Shown piece after piece: positions 1 through 6,186 of a stretch of 25,031 nt of DNA. Position 1 is the first letter of the stretch. Every line of letters begins with the position of its first letter. The translations under genes were made by a program, and so were the position numbers. The notes under the pieces are model-generated. The model made no database searches. It was not told the origin of the DNA and worked only from the letters and a program-made list of their open reading frames with translations. This DNA comes from Burkholderiales bacterium (lineage in GTDB: Bacteria; Pseudomonadota; Gammaproteobacteria; Burkholderiales; Usitatibacteraceae), in the NCBI GenBank assembly GCA_025350945.1, contig JANXWW010000175.1, positions 1 to 25,031 of the forward strand, given 5' to 3'.

Positions 1-1
1 T

Positions 2-904
2 ACTTTCGAGCTGGTAGCCCGCGAATGGTTAGTGAGCAATTCCGCAAAGTGGGTGCCAAGCCATACCGCAAGAATCACAAAACGATTTGAACAAGATGTG
101 TTTATTTCCATCGGCGCTCGCGCGGTATCGGAAATTACCGCTCGTGAGCTACTTAAAATGCTGCGCAAGATTGAAGCCCGTGGCGTTATCGATACGGCTC
201 ATAGAATCCATCAAAACTGCGGACAGGTCTTTCGGTATGCAATTGCGACTGGACGGGCGGAGCGGGACGTTGCGGCTGATTTGCGGGGCGCTTTGAAGCC
301 TATCGTCACCGAGCATCACGCCTCCATCACTGATCCGAAAGCCGTTGCCGATTTACTGCGTGCGATTCAAGGATACGACGGCTCAATTGTGACCAAAAGC
401 GCGTTGCGATTAGCGCCGCTGGTGTTCCTGCGGCCTGGCGAATTGCGGCACGCCGAGTGGGCCGAAATTGATTTCGATAAAAGTGAATTGCGCATACCCG
501 CTGCAAAAATGAAAATGAAAGCGTTGCACATAGTGCCGCTATCGACGCAATCCATTGCTGTGCTTCGCGAGGCGCAAAAAGCCACGGGCAACGGGCGCTA
601 TGTGTTCCCCAGCGTGCGCACCAGCGACCGACCTATGAGCGAAAACACCGTGAACGCCGCGTTGCGCCGCCTAGGCTATGCGACCGACGAAATGACCGGT
701 CACGGATTCAGAAGTATGGCAAGCACGTTATTAAACGAGCAAGGTTGGAATCGAGACGCGATAGAGCGTCAATTGGCGCACGGCGAAAGAAACACTGTGC
801 GCGCGGCCTACAATTACGCCGAATTTTTGCCGGAACGTCGCAAGATGATGCAAGCCTGGGCCGACTACCTTGACAGCTTGGCGCGTGGCGCGACGGTGAT
901 TTAA
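2..904 (+). CDS. P4-type tyrosine integrase, 5' partial
   Basis: Site-specific recombinase that would insert and excise the element; the reading frame runs open to the window edge, so about 100 N-terminal residues of a usual ~400-residue P4-type integrase lie outside. The visible part covers the core-binding domain and the whole catalytic domain. Catalytic features seen are the first Arg in FLRPGELR, the HxxR box (HGFRSMAS, His codon at 701), the later His in AHGERN and the nucleophile Tyr in AAYNYAEFLPERRKMMQ, followed by the ADYLD tail typical of P4 integrases. A GTG at 32 could be read as a start, but homology-like sequence (REWLV) continues upstream of it, so I treat the gene as partial. 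It is transcribed in the same direction as every other element gene. The attachment site and any target tRNA would lie left of the window. Confidence 0.93.
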   Translation, partial: TFELVAREWLVSNSAKWVPSHTARITKRFEQDVFISIGARAVSEITARELLKMLRKIEARGVIDTAHRIHQNCGQVFRYAIATGRAERDVAADLRGALKPIVTEHHASITDPKAVADLLRAIQGYDGSIVTKSALRLAPLVFLRPGELRHAEWAEIDFDKSELRIPAAKMKMKALHIVPLSTQSIAVLREAQKATGNGRYVFPSVRTSDRPMSENTVNAALRRLGYATDEMTGHGFRSMASTLLNEQGWNRDAIERQLAHGERNTVRAAYNYAEFLPERRKMMQAWADYLDSLARGATVI

Positions 905-944
905 ATGCACGCATCCTGAGCCGATTAAAGTTTTTTAGACCGTC

Positions 945-963
945 GCCGATGCGGACCATCGGC
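945..963. repeat. Short hairpin after the integrase gene
   Basis: A perfect 7-bp inverted repeat (GCCGATG, 5-nt loop, CATCGGC) sits 40 bases after the integrase stop. It has no T-run on either side, so it is not a standard terminator. It may be an RNA structure or a protein site. Confidence 0.4.
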
Positions 964-1038
964 ATAAGCGGCGCGTTGAAGTGCTACAACACAACAACGC
1001 GCCTAACCGCAATGAAACCTAAGCAGGAGGTCCACATC

Positions 1039-1509
1039 ATGGCTACTGAATATTCTACCAGCCGCACGAAACGACAATCGGCAATGATTCGCGGCGCGCT
1101 TCGCGTCCTTGAGCAAGAGCTTCGCGACTACGGGCCCAGTTTCCGCAGCCCGAATTCAATCCGCAGCTTCCTTCGCCTACAGTTGGGAAATCAAGAGCGC
1201 GAAATGTTCATGTGCTTATTTCTCAATGCGCAAAATCAGCTAATCGAAGCGAGAACGATGTTTTTCGGCACGCTCACGCAAACGACGGTCCATCCGAGAG
1301 AGGTAGCACGCGCCGCGTTGCAGTTAAACGCCTGCAGCCTGATCGTGGCGCACAATCACCCGTCTGGACAATGTACGCCGTCACAGGCAGATAAAGACCT
1401 TACGAAAACTATTGGCGAAACGCTTGCATTGATCGACGTGCGTCTGTTGGATCATTTTATCGTGGGCCAGAATGAGATTTTAAGCTTTGCGGAACAGGGG
1501 GCTTTTTAA
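1039..1509 (+). CDS. RadC-like JAB/MPN domain protein
   Basis: RadC/JAB-family putative metalloprotein of 156 residues. The family hallmarks are visible: FFGTLTQTTVHPREV, then the zinc-binding HNHPSG box followed by CTPSQAD (the JAMM Asp), and LLDHFIVG near the C terminus. It lacks the N-terminal helix-hairpin-helix part of full-length chromosomal RadC, as is normal for the short RadC-like proteins carried by genomic islands and satellites. I chose the ATG at 1039 because AGGAGG at 1025-1030 sits 8 nt upstream; an in-frame upstream ATG at 949 lies inside a hairpin and has no such site. The biochemical function of island RadC-like proteins is unsettled, and the old link to recombination repair is doubtful. 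It follows the integrase and precedes an unknown gene on the same strand. Confidence 0.9.
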   Translation: MATEYSTSRTKRQSAMIRGALRVLEQELRDYGPSFRSPNSIRSFLRLQLGNQEREMFMCLFLNAQNQLIEARTMFFGTLTQTTVHPREVARAALQLNACSLIVAHNHPSGQCTPSQADKDLTKTIGETLALIDVRLLDHFIVGQNEILSFAEQGAF

Positions 1510-1557
1510 ATGAGGCGGACCGCTAAAAAAACCGGGTCAGGCAAGGCTGGATTATAA
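1510..1557 (+). CDS. Possible 15-residue micro-ORF between stop and start
   Basis: An ATG directly follows the RadC-like stop (TAAATG) and reads 15 codons to a TAA that abuts the ATG of the next gene at 1558. The peptide begins MRRTAKKTGSGKAGL. The next gene has only a weak ribosome binding site, so this micro-ORF could deliver ribosomes by termination-reinitiation. It could equally be chance; nothing else supports a functional peptide. Confidence 0.2.
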   Translation: MRRTAKKTGSGKAGL

Positions 1558-2220
1558 ATGGCCGGTCGAATTACCATTATCAAAGATGGTATTCACCCAA
1601 GCGTAACGGGCTCAATTATCGAGCCCGTTACGCTTTCGTACATTGATCGCAAACGAATTGATAGCATCCTTGGTTGTGAACTCACCGACGCGGACGTTGA
1701 GATGCTTTGCTCCGGTTTAGAATTGGTGCTTCACCTGCAACATGTGAACGATGATTCCCCTACATCTCAAGACGCGAAAGAAACGTTAAAAGCAATTCTT
1801 CGCGAAGTGGATAATGATAAAGTATTAATGGCTTATGACGGCGGAAATGGCCCTGATTCGAAAACTTCTGAATTGTTGGTCAAGCAGCTTTATGACATGG
1901 AGGTCAAGTCGTTTGACCAAGTTTCTGCTGAGCAGATTAGAAAGGCAGCTCGTGCAATATTAGCGAAGCCTCAAACTGCAAAAAATGGCAGACCGCAGGA
2001 AATTTGGAGGCCGCAATTTGCAAGGTTTGCGAGAAATGCGTGGGCGAAATTGGGTAGGGCGGATAACAAGGCTTATATAGATGGCGCCTCTGAAGAGGAA
2101 TCGCCTTTTTTGAGTTTCGCATTGGTGTTATCTAAAGCCATTACCCCATGTGACGATGCGGCACTTAAGGCTGACGCAGTAATCAAAATCCTAAATCCAA
2201 GAAAAGCTATCAAGCGCTAG
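1558..2220 (+). CDS. Unknown satellite protein, 220 residues
   Basis: I do not recognise this protein. It looks soluble: no signal peptide or membrane segment, an acidic middle (NDDSPTSQD, REVDNDK) and a basic, aromatic stretch around residues 144-165 (RPQEIWRPQFARFARNAW) that could bind nucleic acid. The ATG at 1558 is preceded only by a poor site (AAGG about 12 nt away), so translation may be coupled to the preceding frame. Codons 15-26 contain a perfect 15-bp inverted repeat (1599-1635), unusual inside a coding region. It lies between the RadC-like gene and the AlpA-like gene, so a role in element regulation, replication or host or helper interference is possible but not shown. Confidence 0.75.
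   Translation: MAGRITIIKDGIHPSVTGSIIEPVTLSYIDRKRIDSILGCELTDADVEMLCSGLELVLHLQHVNDDSPTSQDAKETLKAILREVDNDKVLMAYDGGNGPDSKTSELLVKQLYDMEVKSFDQVSAEQIRKAARAILAKPQTAKNGRPQEIWRPQFARFARNAWAKLGRADNKAYIDGASEEESPFLSFALVLSKAITPCDDAALKADAVIKILNPRKAIKR
1599..1635. repeat. Perfect 15-bp inverted repeat inside a coding sequence
   Basis: The left arm 1599-1613 (AAGCGTAACGGGCTC) and right arm 1621-1635 are exact reverse complements with a 7-nt loop (AATTATC). It lies about 40 nt after the start of the 220-residue gene. No T-run follows, so it is not a normal terminator; as RNA it would form a very stable stem, and as DNA it could be a dimeric protein site. Confidence 0.85.
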
Positions 2221-2280
2221 TCTTTGGAGGGTTTTCGCACTTTTTAATGATTGAGGCAACGCGGCACAATCGGCTCCGAG

Positions 2281-2299
2281 GCGTATCACTGTGATGCGC
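2281..2299. promoter_or_regulatory. Operator-like 19-bp palindrome upstream of the AlpA-like gene
   Basis: GCGTATCAC-T-GTGATGCGC is a 9+1+9 dyad with one G-T wobble, centred 29 bases before the AlpA-like start and ending 7 bases before the GGAGG. This suits a repressor or activator site at the head of the replication cassette. I could not identify a convincing -35/-10 pair around it. Confidence 0.45.
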
Positions 2300-2318
2300 T
2301 TAAATCGGAGGTGCAATC

Positions 2319-2573
2319 ATGGGTAGTACTAAGCTACAAGACGGACTTTTACGAATTTCTCAAATTGTGGGCGACCCGAAGGCTGATCCGCCTATTCCCC
2401 CAATTATCCCGGTGTCGCGATCAACCTGGTGGGCTGGTGTAAAGTCCGGGCGATACCCGCAACCGCTGAAGCATCTTGGCGAACGCATCACCTGCTGGCG
2501 TGCAAGCGACATTCACGCTCTTATTGAGAATGCATCCGGCTCTGTGCACCGCGCTGATGCGGAGTTATCGTAA
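2319..2573 (+). CDS. AlpA-family phage transcriptional regulator / excisionase-like
   Basis: Small MerR-like winged helix protein of 84 residues. The AlpA pattern is clear: LLRISQIVG at the start, then the helix-turn-helix VSRSTWWAGVKSGRYPQP, the KHLGERITCWRASDI strand and a short acidic tail. Most AlpA proteins are nearer 65-75 residues; the extra length is an insert rich in Pro before the HTH (PPIPPIIP). In satellites and islands AlpA proteins activate the integrase or the main operon and can promote excision. The start is supported by GGAGG at 2307-2311, 7 nt upstream. A palindrome at 2281-2299 could be its own or another regulator's site. The stop overlaps the next start by one base (TAATG). 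Confidence 0.9.
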   Translation: MGSTKLQDGLLRISQIVGDPKADPPIPPIIPVSRSTWWAGVKSGRYPQPLKHLGERITCWRASDIHALIENASGSVHRADAELS

Positions 2574-2914
2574 TGAGCGCGCCTAAACTAACGCAGCATT
2601 GCGTATTTTATCCCGCGTTGGCAGCAGCAGCACAAACGCAACTTTTCCAAACGATGCGCGAGGAAATTGCGAAAAAACCACACCGCGTGAAAATTGGCTA
2701 TTGGAGCGTTTCATTTCCGCGAAAAAGTGATTTTTCCAGAATAGTTCCTATCGAACAACGCGAGTACGTTGGTCGGATAGGGGGTGCGGGAATTCTCATT
2801 ATCTGTACGCTTGACGGGGCCGAGGTCACTTGCGGTGAGCTGGGTTGGTTATGGAATGCGCCGGTATTTGATAGCTATCGGAAAACCCTAAAACCTATAA
2901 GTGACGCCGCGTAA
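2573..2914 (+). CDS. Unknown satellite protein, 113 residues
   Basis: Not recognised. Its start overlaps the AlpA-like stop (TAATG at 2571-2575), and its own stop overlaps the next start in the same way, so it is probably translated by coupling. The protein is soluble, with a central aromatic and basic stretch (VKIGYWSVSFPRKSDF) and a hydrophobic core segment (RIGGAGILIICTLDGAEV). The position between a regulator and the replication protein suggests a small accessory replication or regulatory role; this is inference only. Confidence 0.75.
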   Translation: MSAPKLTQHCVFYPALAAAAQTQLFQTMREEIAKKPHRVKIGYWSVSFPRKSDFSRIVPIEQREYVGRIGGAGILIICTLDGAEVTCGELGWLWNAPVFDSYRKTLKPISDAA

Positions 2915-3078
2915 TGAGCGCAAATTCAATCAATAGCGCTTTCATGCCGATAGCCGATCGCTTCCGCCAAATTGAAAATGTTTTTGATGGAGTAGGCATA
3001 AGGATAGCGCCATATATTGCCAGTCGGAGAGTTAGGACGCAGAGCGAACGCAAAAACGGGCTAAGCAATGGAAACTAG
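2914..3078 (+). CDS. Small overlapping ORF, 54 residues
   Basis: A 54-codon frame that starts with the last base of the preceding stop (TAATG at 2912-2916) and ends at TAG 3076-3078, overlapping the replication gene start at 3068 by 11 bases. The N terminus reads MSANSINSAFMPIADRFRQ; the C-terminal half is Arg-rich (SRRVRTQSERKNG). It fills what would otherwise be the only gap in a tightly packed cassette, and both junctions have the same overlap style as the neighbouring genes. That supports translation, at least as a coupling device for the replication gene, whose own upstream site is weak. I recognise no domain. Confidence 0.55.
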   Translation: MSANSINSAFMPIADRFRQIENVFDGVGIRIAPYIASRRVRTQSERKNGLSNGN

Positions 3079-5386
3079 CCCGATATTGATCGACCTAAAA
3101 CAAGCGACCGAATTCCTGACCCTAATGGCTGAGGGCGAACTTGTCACGTTTCAAACATTCGATGATCGCGGCAAGGATCGCAGCCTAGCAACTATTCATC
3201 ACGGCGACCTGGGCAATTGTAAAAAGGAATTGCAGCGATTAAGTGCGCGTGGTGCGGGCGTTTTTTTTACCGTCAACTACACGGATGGTAAAGGCAGGCA
3301 GGCGGAAAACATTACCGGCGTTCGCGCTCTTTTTGTAGACCTAGATGGTGCAGCGCTGCAACCAGTAATTGACTGTGGAATTGATCCACACTGCATTGTC
3401 GAAACCAGTCCCGGCAAATGGCACGCTTATTGGTTGGTTGCAGATGTGCAGCTCGCGCAGTTTAAGCCGGTGCAGCAAGCGATATCACGCCGATTCGGTG
3501 GCGACCCCAAAGTGTGCGATTTGCCACGAGTTATGCGAGTGCCTGGATTCATTCATCAAAAAGGCTCACCGTTTCTTTCTCGCGTCGTTGCAACCAATGC
3601 AGTGCAGCCGTACGCGCTTGCCGACCTTTGTGAGCGAATGGGGCTAAAGTCTATTGAAGTGCGACGCCCATCAAGCAAGCAAACGGTTAGCGCGGCTTCA
3701 ACGGTGATTGAAGGCAATCGCAATGCTAGTCTCGCTTCGCGTGCGGGCTCGATGCGCCGCAATGCGTTATCCACTGATGCTATTGAAGCCGCGCTGCTGG
3801 TGATAAATCGTGAGCAATGTTCGCCGCCGCTTGATGATAACGAGGTACGCAACATCGCCCGCAGCATTGGGCGATATGCACCTGCTAAACCCCTTAATCA
3901 GTCAGCTCCGCCGGTTGCGCCTGAACCCACCTGGCCGGAGCCGTTATTGCCGAGCACGTCGCGTGTTCCAGAAATAGAAGCGAACGTGTTACCCGGCTGG
4001 CTGGGCGAAGTGGCAGCGGCCGTGTCTATATCAACGCAAACGCCGCCGGCAATGTCGGTGATGATGATCCTTGCAATACTTGGCGCGGTGCTTCAAAGAC
4101 GTTTTGAGGTGTCACCTTGGGGTGATGGTTATCGCGAGCCATTGGCGGTGTGGACTATGGTGGCTATGCCGAGCGCGAGCAGAAAATCAGCCGTTTTCAG
4201 CGCGCTGCTTGATGTGCTAGTCGCATGGGAAAAACGCGAGGGCGACCGCATGCGCCGCGAAATTAATCGTGTATTTGCTGCGCGAGAAGTGACTCTAAAA
4301 CGCATTGAACAGTTAAAGCACAATGCAGGGCGCACCGATGATGCAGAGGTGCGTGCAAAATTGCAGGATGAAATCGCAGCAGAGCGCGATTCAATGCCAG
4401 CCGAGGTTTTCGCTACTCGAATATTCACCGGCGATGTGACGGCGGAGCGTTTGCAAGGGATGCTCGTTGAACAGGGTGAGCGCATCGCGATCATCTCTGA
4501 TGAGCCGGGGATATTTCAAAATCTCGCGGGGCTTTATTCCGGCGGCATGTCTAGCCTGGACATATATCTTAAAGGCCACGCTGGTACCAGTGTTCGCGTA
4601 GACCGGGCGGGACGCCAAGCGCACATTGATAAACCCGCAGTCAGCATGGGGTTAGCGATCCAGCCTGGAATCCTCACGGATACAGGTAAGTCAAAGCGGT
4701 TTCGGGACTCGGGGCTTATGGCGCGGTTTTGGTATGCAGTGCCACTCTCTAATGTTGGGCGTCGTGATATCCGCTCGCGGACATCAATTGACCCGGGTGT
4801 TTTGGCGCGTTGGGAGGACAACGTCGGCGCATTGCTGACGGGGCTGAAGCTGCCTATCGGTGCGCCGCGAGTGATGGCGTTTGCGGCGAATGCGCGCGAG
4901 GAATGGCTGCAATTTGCAGAAGAGATTGAACGCGAACAGGGGGACGGTGGCAGGTTTGCCCACATTTCGGACTGGACGGGCAAGTTACCTGGCGCAACGG
5001 CGCGCATTGCTTGCCTCATGGAGCTGGGCAGCAAGGGACTTGAGGCCCCTAACGTGAGTCCAGCAAGCGTTAAGCGTGCGGTTCAACTCGCGCGCCTGCT
5101 AATACCCCACGCTGAAGCCGCGTTCAGACTGATGGGAGCCGCTGATATGGAAAGTGATGCGCTTGCATTGCTGGATTGGATAAAACGCCACGAATTTAAA
5201 GAATTCACCAGGCGCGATGCGCAGAAGTCTTTGCAGGCTCGATTCCCGACTCTTGAGCGCCTGATGCCAGCCATAAAGCAGTTACAGGAATGGTGTGTGC
5301 TGTCCGGAGAGCTATCGCACCGGAGAGATCGCGGCGCACCGTCGAAGTACTACCAAGTCAACCCGCGTATTTATGTCATTAAGTAA
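3068..5386 (+). CDS. RepB-primase / DUF3987 replication protein
   Basis: Large 772-residue replication protein, probably primase plus ATPase/helicase for the element's own origin. Residues ~1-190 look like the RepB-type primase domain: FVDLDG with Asp91/Asp93 as candidate metal ligands, then ETSPGKWHAYW and RVPGFIHQKG, as in archaeo-eukaryotic-type primases of plasmids and islands. Residues ~215-275 resemble a primase C-terminal helical domain (EGNRNASLASRAGSMRR). Residues ~300-680 match DUF3987: a P-loop-like PSASRKS around 368-374 and a Walker B-like IAIISDE at 473-479. The C-terminal part ends in a winged-helix-like region. It overlaps the 54-residue ORF by 11 bases and is the last gene of the AlpA cassette. 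P4 alpha protein plays the same role with a different architecture. Confidence 0.85.
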   Translation: METSPILIDLKQATEFLTLMAEGELVTFQTFDDRGKDRSLATIHHGDLGNCKKELQRLSARGAGVFFTVNYTDGKGRQAENITGVRALFVDLDGAALQPVIDCGIDPHCIVETSPGKWHAYWLVADVQLAQFKPVQQAISRRFGGDPKVCDLPRVMRVPGFIHQKGSPFLSRVVATNAVQPYALADLCERMGLKSIEVRRPSSKQTVSAASTVIEGNRNASLASRAGSMRRNALSTDAIEAALLVINREQCSPPLDDNEVRNIARSIGRYAPAKPLNQSAPPVAPEPTWPEPLLPSTSRVPEIEANVLPGWLGEVAAAVSISTQTPPAMSVMMILAILGAVLQRRFEVSPWGDGYREPLAVWTMVAMPSASRKSAVFSALLDVLVAWEKREGDRMRREINRVFAAREVTLKRIEQLKHNAGRTDDAEVRAKLQDEIAAERDSMPAEVFATRIFTGDVTAERLQGMLVEQGERIAIISDEPGIFQNLAGLYSGGMSSLDIYLKGHAGTSVRVDRAGRQAHIDKPAVSMGLAIQPGILTDTGKSKRFRDSGLMARFWYAVPLSNVGRRDIRSRTSIDPGVLARWEDNVGALLTGLKLPIGAPRVMAFAANAREEWLQFAEEIEREQGDGGRFAHISDWTGKLPGATARIACLMELGSKGLEAPNVSPASVKRAVQLARLLIPHAEAAFRLMGAADMESDALALLDWIKRHEFKEFTRRDAQKSLQARFPTLERLMPAIKQLQEWCVLSGELSHRRDRGAPSKYYQVNPRIYVIK

Positions 5387-5755
5387 ATTAAGCCGTAAAA
5401 GTGAAAAACAAACCTTCTTCTCTCTCATATTTTCTATTGGCGCACGCTTGTAGGCCAGACCCCAAAGACAGTAAGACAAAAGGACAGAATCATTTTGTCT
5501 TTATGTCTTTCTGTCTGCGGAGTCTGGAGCGTGGAGTTGAAGCTGGACTTCCAGCATTGGGGTGGGGGTGCCAAAAGTTAAAAAGTCCGCAAAGCTAGAC
5601 CGTATGTTTAACCAATTTTTCTCTGTCGCGAGTTTCCGGGGGTGGGGGGGTCAACTCAGGCTGTGCGGAGGGTTATCGCACTTTGAATCGCCCAAGGAAT
5701 ACAGCGACGATAAGCAACGGCAATTCACAAAACTATCAACTTGAAGGATTTCAAA
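5387..5755. other. Gene-free stretch with dyad and G-rich boxes; possible replication origin
   Basis: I see no convincing gene here. The stretch holds a long imperfect dyad (5466-5516), a short hairpin GCTGGA-CT-TCCAGC (5542-5555), and two similar G-rich boxes, GGGGTGGGGGTG at 5559-5570 and GGGGGTGGGGGGG at 5638-5650. Such clustering directly downstream of a primase/helicase gene is what an origin would look like, but the stretch could also hold terminators and the promoter for the next genes. Confidence 0.4.
5466..5516. repeat. Long imperfect dyad built of repeated AGACA/TGTCT units
   Basis: Left arm 5466-5487 and right arm 5495-5516 pair at 18 of 22 positions around a 7-nt loop. Each arm consists of three spaced units (AGACAG, AAGACA, GGACAG on the left; TTGTCTT, ATGTCTT, TCTGTCT on the right), so it combines inverted and direct repetition like an iteron-type binding region. 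It begins 80 bases after the replication gene. A terminator role is possible but there is no clean T-run. Confidence 0.6.
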
Positions 5756-6022
5756 ATGACCAAAAACCAATACGACGTAGTGCGGAAACATATTTCTTTA
5801 GCGATCAAGGGGGAACCTATGCCGTCAGCGTCGGATAAATCCTCTGTCGAACTTGCCGAAGCGTTAGATGCTTTTTGTTCTGCGGATGCGGATAAGTTTC
5901 AGAACTCACGCATCGCGATAGGTCACCTTGCTGGCGTTACCTTACGCATGCAATTAAGGATGAGCGTTAAAGCTGAGAGCGAATATCAAAAAATTCTCGC
6001 ACTTGGCGGCAAAGCGTGCTAA
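5756..6022 (+). CDS. Unknown satellite protein, 88 residues
   Basis: Small protein of unknown function. The start ATG at 5756 has AAGGA at 5744-5748, 7 nt upstream; an in-frame TTG at 5741 overlaps that site and is rejected. The sequence is soluble and mostly helical in character, with a basic N terminus (MTKNQYDVVRKHISLAIKG) and an acidic middle (SSVELAEALDAFCSADADKF). It stands alone between the putative origin and the capsid leader, 10 bases before the 40-codon leader ORF. A regulator of replication, immunity or capsid expression are the options suggested by position only. Confidence 0.7.
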   Translation: MTKNQYDVVRKHISLAIKGEPMPSASDKSSVELAEALDAFCSADADKFQNSRIAIGHLAGVTLRMQLRMSVKAESEYQKILALGGKAC

Positions 6023-6032
6023 CATTGCGACA

Positions 6033-6155
6033 ATGGTGCGCAGGAACAAGCCAACGGCTTTTTCTGTTGCCCTTCGAGATTGCGGTGACCCCACGGGAAG
6101 CGCGCGTCAAGCCAGATACATAACCGGCTTGCGCGCGCTTTTTTGTTGCGCCTAG
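6033..6155 (+). CDS. 40-residue leader ORF overlapping a terminator, upstream of the capsid gene
   Basis: A 40-codon ATG-started frame whose C-terminal half reads GDPTGSARQARYITGLRALF, then CCA and a stop at 6153-6155. It lies 31 bases before the capsid gene. From memory, similar short peptides with GDPTG and a C-terminal FCC occur near capsid or ash/Icd-type genes in P4-like elements, but I cannot confirm this here. Codons 22-37 are also an intrinsic terminator, so the conserved unit may be the RNA rather than the peptide. There is only a weak ribosome binding site. The layout fits a translated leader that controls read-through into the capsid gene. Confidence 0.4.
   Translation: MVRRNKPTAFSVALRDCGDPTGSARQARYITGLRALFCCA
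6098..6144 (+). terminator. Intrinsic terminator/attenuator upstream of the capsid gene
   Basis: Arms 6098-6113 and 6126-6140 form a 15-bp GC-rich stem with one bulged T at 6107 and a 12-nt loop, followed by a run of T to 6144. A smaller hairpin, AAGCC-AAC-GGCTT plus T-run, lies at 6048-6063. The AAGCC and GGCTT halves occur twice, so alternative pairings between the two hairpins are possible. Since the capsid gene starts 42 bases later, this is better read as an attenuator than a simple gene end. Confidence 0.75.
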
Positions 6156-6186
6156 CCACCACAAACTTGATTTTTTAAGGAAAAAA

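Noticed and set aside
949..1038. Upstream in-frame ATG extension of the RadC-like gene
   Set aside because: No ribosome binding site, it starts inside a hairpin, and AGGAGG sits at the right distance from the ATG at 1039.
5466..5516. CRISPR-like array
   Set aside because: Units are only about 6 bases, inverted as well as direct, with no spacer regularity.
5401..5598. 65-codon GTG-started frame after the replication gene
   Set aside because: No ribosome binding site, composition unlike a protein, and it runs through the dyad and G-rich box.
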